From Verrucomicrobiia bacterium (lineage in GTDB: Bacteria; Verrucomicrobiota; Verrucomicrobiia; Palsa-1439): DNA of 64,000 nucleotides. The notes beneath the pieces are model-generated. The model searched no databases. It was not told where the DNA came from and was given only the letters and a program-made list of their open reading frames with translations. The stretch's first letter is position 1. The number at the start of each line of letters is the position of its first letter. The position numbers and the translations under genes are program-made. Shown here piece after piece: positions 34,909 through 43,681 of this stretch. Where the stretch lies: positions 1-64,000 of the forward strand of contig JAJVHY010000020.1 in the NCBI GenBank assembly GCA_022072455.1. Direction: 5' to 3'.

Positions 34909-35762
34909 AGGCCGTATTTCATCCAATTCTTTGCCACGATCCAGAGTTTCCGGCGCGCCGTGAGCCGAATCCGTCCGTCGAAGACAGCGTAGCCGGACGC
35001 CTCGATCTTGTCGAGCAGCCCACCGTAAATCCCGATCATCGTCGCCAACGTACCCCGGCTGTCCGCGTCAATCATCCCGAGCAGCGGCGCCGCCTTGGCG
35101 TAATACTCCCGCGCTCGGGCCGCCTCGAATTTCATCAACTCCAGAAACTGCGGCGTGAAATTGTTGTTCATGATGTCGGTCTCTGAGACGCCGAAGCGCC
35201 GCAAATCTTCAGCCGGCAAATAGATTCGTCCCAACTGCGCGTCCTCTTTCACGTCGCGGAGGATGTTCGTGAGTTGAAACGCAATCCCGCACGCCTCGCC
35301 GGGAATCTTCGCCGCGTCGTCCTTGTACCCAAACACCGGCAACACCACCAAACCGACCACCGACGCGACATGATAACAATACCGGTAGAGTTGATCGAAT
35401 GTCTCATACCGAGTCACGGCTTGATCCATCTCGGTACCGTCGAGCAGTTCGTGGAAATACCGGGGTTCGATCCGGTAGCGCTGCACCGTGTCCGCCAATG
35501 CCGGCAAGGTGGGATCTTCAAACTTGCCGGCGGTGAGCGCGGCGTCCACTTGCGCGCGCCAGTCCCGGAGGCCGGCGGAGGCGACAGCAGGATTGGCGGC
35601 CCCGTCGGCAATGTCGTCGCTGCGGCGCATGAACGCGTAAATGGCGCACATCGCCAGCCGTTTCGGTTCCGGCATGACGAGGAAAGAATAGTAAAAGTTC
35701 TTACCGGTTCGCCGTGCGATCTGATGACAAAGCCGGTACGATTCCGCAACGCTGACGCTCAT
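34905..35762 (-). CDS. Squalene/phytoene synthase family protein (HpnD-like)
   Basis: A 285-residue trans-isoprenyl diphosphate synthase that joins two prenyl diphosphates head to head. Both Asp-rich motifs are intact: RRSDDIAD (Asp49, Asp50, Asp53) and QLTNILRDVKEDA; GRIYLPAEDLRRFGV follows, as in HpnD/CrtB. It should make presqualene diphosphate (hopanoid route) or phytoene/dehydrosqualene; the sequence resembles HpnD most, but HpnC/HpnE are not adjacent. It leads an operon with three envelope proteins. Confidence 0.88.
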   Translation of the reverse strand: MSVSVAESYRLCHQIARRTGKNFYYSFLVMPEPKRLAMCAIYAFMRRSDDIADGAANPAVASAGLRDWRAQVDAALTAGKFEDPTLPALADTVQRYRIEPRYFHELLDGTEMDQAVTRYETFDQLYRYCYHVASVVGLVVLPVFGYKDDAAKIPGEACGIAFQLTNILRDVKEDAQLGRIYLPAEDLRRFGVSETDIMNNNFTPQFLELMKFEAARAREYYAKAAPLLGMIDADSRGTLATMIGIYGGLLDKIEASGYAVFDGRIRLTARRKLWIVAKNWMKYGL

Positions 35763-35770
35763 CGCGAGTG

Positions 35771-35799
35771 ATTATGGCGGGGTCAGGCAATGGAGGCAA
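35771..35799 (-). promoter_or_regulatory. Promoter of squalene-synthase operon
   Basis: Minus strand TTGCCT (35799-35794), 17-bp spacer, CATAAT (35776-35771), 8 nt before the ATG. Confidence 0.6.
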
Positions 35800-35812
35800 G
35801 TTTGCTTTCGGG

Positions 35813-38344
35813 CTACTTCGGCACGGACATGGATTCCGCCGGTAATTCAACGCGAAACAAACCATTCCGATCGGCCCCATGCCCAAGAAACCAGAGATTC
35901 CGGTCGCGATCCAACCACAAGCCCCAACATTCACCTCTGGGAACGTGGCGTTCATACAGGGCCACCCGTTCGAGGGTAATGCGGGCACCGGTTCGCTGTT
36001 TGCGGACATGTAACAAACCGCGTTTCGTCGTTACCCAAATCGAGCCGCCGCGATCCTCCACCAGTCGTGAGTTTTCCAGCAGTGCGTCTTCTGCCAATTC
36101 AGCGCGGGTGCCGTCGTGGGCCTCGACAACGAGTTTCTGCGTTTTGAGATTGAGAAACCAAATCGCGCCATCCTTGTCCTCCAACCGCGGAATGCCGGAA
36201 CCGGAAAGCACCGCGACTTGGCCGGTCTGGATGAGGCCGGCCCTGGTTTCATCCAAGGGCACCCAAATGCGCTGGCGTGAGTCAACCCAGGCGTGCGCCA
36301 TCTTGCCACTGCCGACCGGCGGCCAATGGAAATCCAAAACCTCCGCTTGAACCTGCTCCACCCCGACCGCCACCCGGTAGGAAAAATAGTTATCGCCCAA
36401 AATCATGTGCCGGCGGTCCGTTCCCGGCAGGCAATGATTGATGATGTCGAGGCGCAACCCTTTCCCATGGATATGATCAGCCACCTCCAGCCACCGCTGG
36501 CCGGTGAAGACGCCGCACTTCGTCCACTCGGTTACCCAAATGTTCGTCTGCGAATCCACCCGCAGCTTGACATAAAAGTCCACCCCGGTAGTGCGGTTCT
36601 CAAGCTGAGTTCCGACCTCCACCGCACGCCGCTCAATAAGTTCCCGGAGATTGGGATAGCTTGTCCACTGTTCTCCGTCAAAGAAGAACGCCGACTGCCC
36701 CATTTCCGCCTGGGCGATCAGCCGTCCATTTTTCAGCGGCATGAGGAATGTCAAGCGCTCGAACGCAACCGGCTCGCCAGTCAGTGTTGCATCCTGCCAG
36801 CGCTTGTCACGAAAAACGCTTAAAAACGGATACGCCTCCCCCTTCAGCTTGGCCCACATCTCGCCAGTGCTGGATAAACAGGCAGTCAGGTTGCCGGCCG
36901 ATAGTTCGTAGAACGTGGTGGGCAACCCGGCGCGTTCCTCGGGTGCCGTAAAGTCGTAGGCCACGACCAGGCGCTCGTTGCTGAGATAGACCCGCCCCTG
37001 CCGGTCTTCGCCCAAGACGTACCGGAACGAACTTTCGGTTTCGTCCGTTATCGGGATGAACTTCTCGCCGGCCACGACCACGACGCCCCGATCATACCGG
37101 GCCAACCAGAGCCGGCCTTGACTGTCGAGGAATGTGCTGTCGGGATACCAGTCGCGAATGGCCTCGGCCGGCTTGATGACACTGCCATCGCGGCCAACGA
37201 ACCACATCGAGGTGCGAGTTTCGTCAACCCAATCCGCCCAGATCAGGGCGTTGCCGGCAGCATCGCAACCGAACATCCGTGCCGACTTGATTCGTCGCCC
37301 TCCGACCAACGGCCCGCGCTCGCGTTGTGCGGTGAGGCGCGTGACGATTTCCTCCAGACGGATTTTGATTTCGGGATCCGTTTGGTCATGCAAGGCCTCT
37401 TCCAAAACGGGTAAAATCCTTACACCCCATGCTTCCAGTTGCCGCTGGGCGATTTCACGGTGCGCGAATTCTGCATGTCCCAAGCGTTTGATCTCGGCTT
37501 TGACGATTTCGACGCTGTCGCCGCCCGCATCGGGCGCGGTGTTGATAAAAGTTGGACCGTCGGCAGTACAGACGAGGACCCGACCCTTTTCCAGCGGAAT
37601 GATGGAATTGATTCGTTCAAACTCCGCTGGCGCTTTGCCGGTCTCCTGACGCCAGGTGCGTCCATCGTGAATGAAATAGCCAATCGTCCCCGTCCACCCA
37701 AACCGGCCCCACCCCGACCAAACATAAACGCGACCTTGATCATCTTCCGTGAATTCAGGTGTGTTGAAACACTTGAGGTCGTCGTAGTACCGTTTTTCTC
37801 GGAGGTTGCGTTCGTAAAGATGCTGGTAGCTCCATGTCGAACCATCAAGCACATGGACGCCGGTGCGATCCCCGAAGTACAACCGGCCCGCCTGACTCTC
37901 GAAAGCCGGCCCCGTCAGCAAATATGGCGTCGCATCACGCGGGTACGCCGGGTAACCGGCTCGTTACTCGACTGGAACTCCGGCTCGCTCCTGCCATTGT
38001 CCCGTCGCCGGGTCATAGCCTAAGAGCAACATCTGATTGCATTGTGGAATCAGCCACACTCGCCCCCGCCGGTCAAACAGCAGGATGTTTGCTCCGCGCA
38101 AATAGGGCGCGGCGAGTTTGGCAGCACCTTCCACCTGCGCCTTGACTCCGGCCAAGTCACTCGTACCGGAAACCTCGAACCATGGTTTGCCGGAGCGGTC
38201 GACTATTACCCGCGTCACATCCACTGGATAGGTCTGCCAACGCACTCGTTGCGGTAATAAGTCGCGCCGCTCGGGGATTGCCGGGGTGCCCGCCACGGCC
38301 GCCGAACTCGCCGCGATGACCATGAGTAAAATCCCCAGTCGCAT
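35813..38344 (-). pseudogene. Secreted beta-propeller protein interrupted by in-frame TAA
   Basis: Two pieces lie in the same reading frame: residues 1-126 (signal peptide LGILLMVIAASSAAVAG, then propeller-like sequence ending AGVPVE) and, after a TAA at 37966-37964, fourteen open codons leading into a 700-residue continuation. The continuation is rich in short strands with DRRGRVWLI, DDQGRVYVWSGWG and DRDLNLWFLG-type motifs, as in two-component-regulator propellers. No shift is needed to join them, so one full-length gene of about 842 residues carries a nonsense codon. It may be a pseudogene, a sequencing error or recoding. Without an ATG after the stop, separate expression of the second part is unlikely. 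Confidence 0.75.
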
Positions 38345-38352
38345 TGCCGGTG

Positions 38353-38381
38353 ATTATGGCAACCGGCCAGAGGCGACGCAA
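38353..38381 (-). promoter_or_regulatory. Promoter of the propeller gene
   Basis: Minus strand TTGCGT (38381-38376), 17-bp spacer, CATAAT (38358-38353), 8 nt before the ATG at 38344. Confidence 0.6.
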
Positions 38382-38396
38382 GCGTCCACCAGCCGG

Positions 38397-40142
38397 TTAC
38401 GGCCCGGGGATGACGCCGGAGAGATGGATGTTGCCAAAGGCATCAATCACGAACAGATGCAGCCCGGCCAAATCTTCGACTGTCGCGATGTAGTTGCCGA
38501 CGCCAAACGGCAGGTCCTGGCCTTTGCTGGTGTCATACCGGTCGAAGCCATTGCCGTTGACCAAGGTCAAACCGTCGGTGCAGCCACTGGTATCGGGGAC
38601 TGGATTGCCGGTGTAGAGCGCGCAATAGATGTTGCCGCCGGCCAGTTTTCTGACGCTGACATCAAGGAAGGATGCACCGGTCTGGGCGTTGTATTTGACG
38701 CGGATCTTGCCGCTGGCACGCGGGCTGGGCGTGGGCGTGGGGCGCTGCATTTTCACGGTGCGGCTGTAACTGAGCGCCTTGGGAACGGGCGCAAGTTTGG
38801 GGATGACAGCTTGGGCGTAGACATTCGTGGCTTGGTCGCGGATTTGCACGAGCATCCCGGCTAGATCGCCCACATCGGTCACGCCCAAGGTGGGTGGCGC
38901 GCCGTTTGCGGAACTCAAGTCGAGCCGATACAGGTTGTTGGTGCCGGCCTTGTCCATGATGCCGACCAGTTGCCAGTTCACATTGAGGATCGAGTTGCCG
39001 ATGAAGACGCCCAACGCGGCAGGAGGGTTGTTGGCATCCTGTAGCAGGTCGCGACCGACGACGGAGAAACTTTGCCGGTTGCCGTTTTGCTCCAAGGTAA
39101 CGCTGCCGCGGGCATTTTCGGAGCCGGCAAAAGTGAAGTTGAACTCGGTGACCGTGGTGTTGGTGCTGGTGTCCGTGGTGATGGTCAAGTTGGTTTGGTA
39201 GACCGTTTGCCAGCAGCGGGGATCGTCGGGATCGAAGACGAGGTTGGTCGTCGCCAGAATGGAATACTGGAGGCTGGCCAGAATGTCATTGGTCACGATC
39301 GACACGGTGCGCAAGCTGTTGGAAAGAATGCAGGTCGTCCCGATTTTGACGAGATTGGTTTCACTGATGGTCAGCGTCGTGGTGTTGGTGTGATAGATCG
39401 TCTGCCAGCAGGCGGGATTGGTGGGATCAAAAAAGGCGTTGGTCGTAACCAAGGTGTAATATTGAACCTGCGGGAGGATGGTGTTGGTTGCAATGACGAG
39501 CACGGTGGGATTGTTGCTGAGCGAACACGTGGTGCCGATGATGGTCACGTTCGTTTCCGTCCCCACGATATTCGTCACCGTGACATCGGTGCAAAAATAG
39601 GGTCCGACCGGCGCGCCGGGAAACGGGGTGCCGGTGGCGTTCGTCAGGATCAGCGTGTCGTAGATGATGTTGATGACGTCCGGACTGGTGATCACGAGTT
39701 GGTAGGCAATGTTCGTGGCAAAAACGGGGATTTGCCCGACGGCAATGATGTCGGTCACGACATTTGTTTGATACGACGCGACATTTGTAATCATCAAGTC
39801 GCTGCACACATAGGGCCCGCCAGATAAAATTGGCGAATTTGTCAGGATCAGCGTGTCGTAATAGATGTTGACCGGACCGCTATTGGAAAAAATGAGTTGA
39901 TAATCAATATTGGTCGCCAAGACAGGAATCTGACCCACGGCGATTAATTCGGCATTTGTCTGCGACGTAACCTCCACCACCGTTTCGGTAACTGACAGAC
40001 TGGAAAGTTCGGGGCGAATCAACGTCGCCGCGCCCGAAAGCGCCCCCGGCGATCCGGCCCAACTCGCCACCGGCAAAGCGAGCAGCCCAGCCGCCAAGCT
40101 GGTGGCCAACCGCTGTGGAAAGGACTTGGTTTGGGTTCGCAT
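38397..40142 (-). CDS. Secreted protein with two pairs of internal repeats
   Basis: A 581-residue exported protein; the ATG at 40142 is preceded by GAGGAA and followed by a signal peptide (SLAAGLLALPVASWAG). Residues about 60-190 hold two copies of a ~65-residue unit (IAVGQIPV..ATNI.YQL, YDTLILTN), and about 190-320 two copies of a different ~60-residue unit (IGTTC.LSN, TN.ILP..QYY, CWQT.Y.TN). Thr, Asn and Ile are abundant, suggesting a beta-solenoid or stacked sandwich. The C-terminal 250 residues are unlike the repeats. No family recognised; probably cell-surface. Confidence 0.75.
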   Translation of the reverse strand: MRTQTKSFPQRLATSLAAGLLALPVASWAGSPGALSGAATLIRPELSSLSVTETVVEVTSQTNAELIAVGQIPVLATNIDYQLIFSNSGPVNIYYDTLILTNSPILSGGPYVCSDLMITNVASYQTNVVTDIIAVGQIPVFATNIAYQLVITSPDVINIIYDTLILTNATGTPFPGAPVGPYFCTDVTVTNIVGTETNVTIIGTTCSLSNNPTVLVIATNTILPQVQYYTLVTTNAFFDPTNPACWQTIYHTNTTTLTISETNLVKIGTTCILSNSLRTVSIVTNDILASLQYSILATTNLVFDPDDPRCWQTVYQTNLTITTDTSTNTTVTEFNFTFAGSENARGSVTLEQNGNRQSFSVVGRDLLQDANNPPAALGVFIGNSILNVNWQLVGIMDKAGTNNLYRLDLSSANGAPPTLGVTDVGDLAGMLVQIRDQATNVYAQAVIPKLAPVPKALSYSRTVKMQRPTPTPSPRASGKIRVKYNAQTGASFLDVSVRKLAGGNIYCALYTGNPVPDTSGCTDGLTLVNGNGFDRYDTSKGQDLPFGVGNYIATVEDLAGLHLFVIDAFGNIHLSGVIPGP

Positions 40143-40223
40143 GCTCAATTCCTCATGGTTCAACAAGGCTCCATTGAGCACACCGCATACCAATCAAAGC
40201 CGCCAGCTCGCAGCCAACCAACG

Positions 40224-41111
40224 TTAAGCCTTGGCGGTCAACGAATACGGCTCGATATGGATGGTGACATCGTTGACGCGAGGTTGCTGCGCGCGAATCG
40301 CATCTTTGACTTGATGCGCCAAGGTGTGCGCGGCGGCGACTGTCATGTTCGCATCCACCTCCAGATGCAGATCCACCAGATACCCGGAGCCCATCTTGCG
40401 CGCCAAACACTTCTCAACCCGCCGCACACCTTCCACCTGCAACGAAATTGTCCGCACCACCGTCAACAACCCGGTATCCGGCGCCTCATCCATCAACTCC
40501 CCCACTGCCGGCCGCAACAGCCGGTACCCGTTCCACCCGATGATCAAGGCCGCAAAAATTGCCGCAATGTCATCGGCTGACTTGTAATCCTCTCCGCCGA
40601 TCAGCGCCACGCTGATCCCCAACGCCGCCGCCGCTGAAGTAATCGCATCGCTCCGGTGATGCCACGCGTCAGCCTTCACGGCCCCGCTCTCCAGCTCTGT
40701 ACCGACGCGGCCGACAAACCGAAACAGAGTCTCCTTCACGAAGACCACGCCGAGCAACACATACAACGTAAACGCTGCCGGCGAATGATGCGGCGTGCGG
40801 ACTTCGTTGACCGATTGCACCAAAATCAACAGTGCCGCCCCGATCAACATGACGGCCACGACCGCGGTCGCGAGCGTTTCGGCGCGTCCATGACCGTACG
40901 GATGGTTGGCATCGGCGGGTTTGTTGGCAATGACCACGCCCCGCCACACGATGAGCGAACTGAAAATATCCGCCAGCGACTCGATGGCATCCGCAATCAG
41001 CGCATACGAATTGCCCAGCACGCCGGCCGTGAATTTGACGCCCGCCAACACCGCATTCGTTACCATCCCCAACGCGGTCACTCGCACGCTGCGTTGAACG
41101 CGCGTCGTCAC
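40224..41111 (-). CDS. Cation diffusion facilitator transporter
   Basis: A 295-residue CDF family inner-membrane antiporter exporting divalent metals (Zn, Fe, Co or Mn) in exchange for protons. Six transmembrane helices are followed by a cytoplasmic metal-binding domain. The site residues appear as LIADAIESLADIFSS, NHPYGHGRAETLA and AWHHRSDAITS; the DxxxD of the last motif (HRSDAITS) has changes typical of Fe/Mn-type members. It starts 5 nt after argF, so it is probably co-transcribed although functionally unrelated. Confidence 0.92.
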   Translation of the reverse strand: MTTRVQRSVRVTALGMVTNAVLAGVKFTAGVLGNSYALIADAIESLADIFSSLIVWRGVVIANKPADANHPYGHGRAETLATAVVAVMLIGAALLILVQSVNEVRTPHHSPAAFTLYVLLGVVFVKETLFRFVGRVGTELESGAVKADAWHHRSDAITSAAAALGISVALIGGEDYKSADDIAAIFAALIIGWNGYRLLRPAVGELMDEAPDTGLLTVVRTISLQVEGVRRVEKCLARKMGSGYLVDLHLEVDANMTVAAAHTLAHQVKDAIRAQQPRVNDVTIHIEPYSLTAKA

Positions 41112-41116
41112 GGCGG

Positions 41117-42007
41117 TTAGCGGCGGGCGAGTTGAATCAGGATCGCCTTCTGCACATGCAACCGGTTTTCAGCTTGGTCGAAGATCGTCTGCTGGTGGGC
41201 TTCAAACACCTCGGCCGTGATCTCCTTGCCTCGATACGCCGGCAAACAATGCATGACCAACGCGCCGGGCTTGGCAACCTTGAGCAACTGTTCATTGATC
41301 TGATAGCCGGCCAAGACCTTGAGCCGGTCCGCGGCTTCGGCTTCTTTGCCCATCGAAACCCACACATCGGTATACAACACGTCGGCATTCTTGGCCGCCG
41401 CAAACAAATCCTCGGTCACCTGAATGCCGGCCGTCGTCGCTGGTTGGAACCCCTTCGGGGCCGCGATCCACAACTCAAATCCGACTTTGGGCGCCGCCGC
41501 GATCCACGACGCCGGCACGTTGCACGCGCCATCACCGATGAACACGATTTTCTTCCCCTTCGCCGTCCCCAGCTTCTCTTCAATGGTCTGCAAATCAGCG
41601 AGAATCTGGCACGGATGCTCGTCATCAGTCAGCGCGTTGATGACCGGAATCGAGCCGAACTGCGCAAACTCCTCGACGTCCTTCTGGGCAAACGTCCGGA
41701 TCACCACACCCTGCACATACCGCGACAACACCCGGGCCGTGTCCGCGACGGTTTCGCCCCGCCCCATCTGAATGTCGCTGCCGGCAAGATAAAGTGCATT
41801 GCCGCCCAGTTCCCGGATGCCCACTTCGAAACTCACCCGCGTCCGCGTGCTGGCCTTCGTGAAAATCAGCGCCCACGTCTGCCCGGACAGCGGCAGGTGG
41901 GAGCGCCCGCCCGGTTGCGACCGGTCGGCCTTCAACTGTCGGGCCTGCGCCAGAATCGCCGCAATCTCCCCGGCGCTTAACTGCGCCAACGACAATAAAT
42001 GCTTCAT
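41117..42007 (-). CDS. argF: Ornithine carbamoyltransferase
   Basis: A 296-residue enzyme that makes citrulline from ornithine and carbamoyl phosphate in arginine synthesis. The carbamoyl-phosphate motif STRTRVSFE, the HPCQ motif and the ornithine-site HCLPAYRGKEI are present; the length is normal. The start overlaps the upstream small gene (ATGA). No acetyl-ornithine-specific features are seen. Together with argD it gives a partial arginine locus. Confidence 0.95.
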   Translation of the reverse strand: MKHLLSLAQLSAGEIAAILAQARQLKADRSQPGGRSHLPLSGQTWALIFTKASTRTRVSFEVGIRELGGNALYLAGSDIQMGRGETVADTARVLSRYVQGVVIRTFAQKDVEEFAQFGSIPVINALTDDEHPCQILADLQTIEEKLGTAKGKKIVFIGDGACNVPASWIAAAPKVGFELWIAAPKGFQPATTAGIQVTEDLFAAAKNADVLYTDVWVSMGKEAEAADRLKVLAGYQINEQLLKVAKPGALVMHCLPAYRGKEITAEVFEAHQQTIFDQAENRLHVQKAILIQLARR

Positions 42008-42318
42008 AAATGCGCCCCCCGCACCCCGCTCCGCCGGTACGATCCGCCTTCGACTTTCGCGAGCCAGTTATTGAGATAGTCACGGACTTTTTCGGGCGTC
42101 GCGTTCAGCAATCCCCACCGCAACGTCACCACAATCCCGGTATCGCTGATGTCCTCGACGAACATGCTGTTCGGCTCCATCCGGTGATTCCAATTCATCA
42201 GAAAATCCGTGGACGGCGGCGTCTCCCAAGTGAAGCGCATTCGTTTTTCCTTGGTCGTGGCCACCGGCAATACCTTCTCCACGTCCACCGTCTCAATATG
42301 TTGACCAACCTTTGCCAT
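42004..42318 (-). CDS. Small conserved-looking protein between argD and argF
   Basis: A 104-residue protein. The ATG at 42318 is chosen because a promoter -10 (CATAAT) ends 10 nt before it. The sequence has RMRFTWETPPSTDFLMNWNHRM, DISDTGIVVTLRWGL and an amphipathic helix PEKVRDYLNNWLAKVEG, which looks like a fragment of the SRPBCC/START-like fold (short of the usual ~140 residues). It is translationally coupled to argF. Role unknown; a regulator or stabiliser of ArgF is only a guess. Confidence 0.6.
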   Translation of the reverse strand: MAKVGQHIETVDVEKVLPVATTKEKRMRFTWETPPSTDFLMNWNHRMEPNSMFVEDISDTGIVVTLRWGLLNATPEKVRDYLNNWLAKVEGGSYRRSGVRGAHL

Positions 42319-42328
42319 AAGGGGGCGG

Positions 42329-42357
42329 ATTATGGTGATACCGTGCCACGAACGCAA
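42329..42357 (-). promoter_or_regulatory. Promoter of argF operon
   Basis: Minus strand TTGCGT (42357-42352), 17-bp spacer, CATAAT (42334-42329), 10 nt before the start at 42318. Confidence 0.55.
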
Positions 42358-42411
42358 GACCGCGCTGTGAGCGTGCGCCGATATCCTGGATCCCGACGGC
42401 AAAAGCAACGC

Positions 42412-42430
42412 GGCCTGACAGACTCAGGCC
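42412..42430 (-). terminator. Hairpin at the end of argD
   Basis: GGCCTGA (42412-42418) pairs perfectly with TCAGGCC (42424-42430) around a 5-nt loop, overlapping the argD stop. Only a short T-containing stretch (TTGCTTTTG) follows on the minus strand, so termination is plausible but weak. Confidence 0.4.
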
Positions 42431-43587
42431 AAGGCCCGCGCGAATTTCTCCACCGCTTCGTCCACCTCGGCCCGTGTCACGTTCAACGCCGGCAGGAAGC
42501 GCACGACGTGCGTGCCGGCCTGCACGCCAATCAAACCGTGTTCGGCCATCTTCAACAACACCGGCTTCGACTCCACGGGAAGCTCGACACCGATCATCAA
42601 CCCGATGCCGCGGACTTCTTTGACTCCCGGTACGGTCTTGAGGCATTGGATGAAGTAATCCCCCAGCGCTTTCGCGTTGGCCATCAACCCGGCCTTCTCG
42701 ATTTGTTCCAACACCGCCAACGCAACCGAGCACGCCAACGGGGTGCCGCCAAACGTCGTCGCGTGCGTCCCGGGCCCGAGCACGTCTTGATAGGGTTGCC
42801 GGGCCCACATCGCGCCCATCGGGAATCCACCAGCCAATCCCTTCGCCCACGAAATCGAATCCGGCACGACATCCGGCGCGATGGACCGCCAACCACAGAA
42901 GTTACCGGTGCGGCCGATGCCACATTGAACTTCGTCGAATTGCAGCAGGAGATTTTTCTCGTCGCACAGCCGGCGCAGGCCGCGCAAGAATTCGGGTGTG
43001 GCCGGCTTGATGCCGCTCTCGCCTTGAATCGGTTCGAGCAGAATTGCCGCTGTTTTCGGTCCGACCGCGTTGGCCACCGCCGCGAGATCGTTGAACGGCA
43101 CATGCCGGAATCCCTCGAGCAGCGGCGCGAAGCCGTGTTTGACCTTCTCCTGCCCGGTCGCGCTGATGCCAGCCATTGTCCGGCCATGAAAACTACCGGT
43201 GAAGGTCAACGTCTCGTACCGCCCATTCCCGAACTTTCGTGCGAGTTTGAATTGAGCCTCATTGGCTTCGCCGCCGGAATTGCAGAAGAAGACTTTGCCC
43301 GGCGCGCCGACGAGTTCGACGAGTTTCTTGGCCAACCGGCCTTGCGGTTCGGTGTAATAAAGATTCGAGACGTGCACGAGCTTTGACGATGCTTCGAGCA
43401 AGACCTGCGTCAACGCCGCGTGGCCGAGCACGTTCACCGCGATACCGCCGCCGAAATCCAGATACTCATTGCCGTCCGCATCCCACACGCGCGAGCCGGC
43501 ACCGCGCACGAACGCCAGCGGCAACCGCCCATACGTCGGCATCACGTACTTGTCAAACTCGGCGATCAGTTGTTCAGTCTTCGTCAT
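42424..43587 (-). CDS. argD: Acetylornithine aminotransferase
   Basis: A 387-residue PLP-dependent class III aminotransferase that makes acetylornithine in arginine synthesis. It shows YLDFGGGIAVNVLGHA, FFCNSGGEANEAQFKLAR, the acidic PLP-ring region LLLQFDEVQCGIGRTG and THATTFGGTPLACSVA. The catalytic Lys is in the SWAKGLAGGFPMGA region. The ATG at 43587 fits the family length and the upstream promoter. It is divergent from the gamma-glutamyltransferase gene. Confidence 0.94.
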   Translation of the reverse strand: MTKTEQLIAEFDKYVMPTYGRLPLAFVRGAGSRVWDADGNEYLDFGGGIAVNVLGHAALTQVLLEASSKLVHVSNLYYTEPQGRLAKKLVELVGAPGKVFFCNSGGEANEAQFKLARKFGNGRYETLTFTGSFHGRTMAGISATGQEKVKHGFAPLLEGFRHVPFNDLAAVANAVGPKTAAILLEPIQGESGIKPATPEFLRGLRRLCDEKNLLLQFDEVQCGIGRTGNFCGWRSIAPDVVPDSISWAKGLAGGFPMGAMWARQPYQDVLGPGTHATTFGGTPLACSVALAVLEQIEKAGLMANAKALGDYFIQCLKTVPGVKEVRGIGLMIGVELPVESKPVLLKMAEHGLIGVQAGTHVVRFLPALNVTRAEVDEAVEKFARALA

Positions 43588-43599
43588 AAAGCGGGCGGT

Positions 43600-43629
43600 T
43601 CTATAACATCCCCGCGCCAGCGCGTCCAA
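43600..43629 (-). promoter_or_regulatory. Promoter of argD
   Basis: Minus strand TTGGAC (43629-43624) and TTATAG/TATAGA (43606-43600) with a 17- or 18-bp spacer; about 12 nt to the ATG. Confidence 0.5.
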
Positions 43630-43645
43630 CTTCTTATGGCGATCC

Positions 43646-43673
43646 TTGACGCGTGGCGGCTCGCCGTTACAAT
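43646..43673 (+). promoter_or_regulatory. Promoter of gamma-glutamyltransferase gene
   Basis: TTGACG (43646-43651), 16-bp spacer, TACAAT (43668-43673), a good sigma70 match. The -10 ends 8 nt before the ATG, so the mRNA would be leaderless. Confidence 0.6.
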
Positions 43674-43681
43674 TGCCCGCC

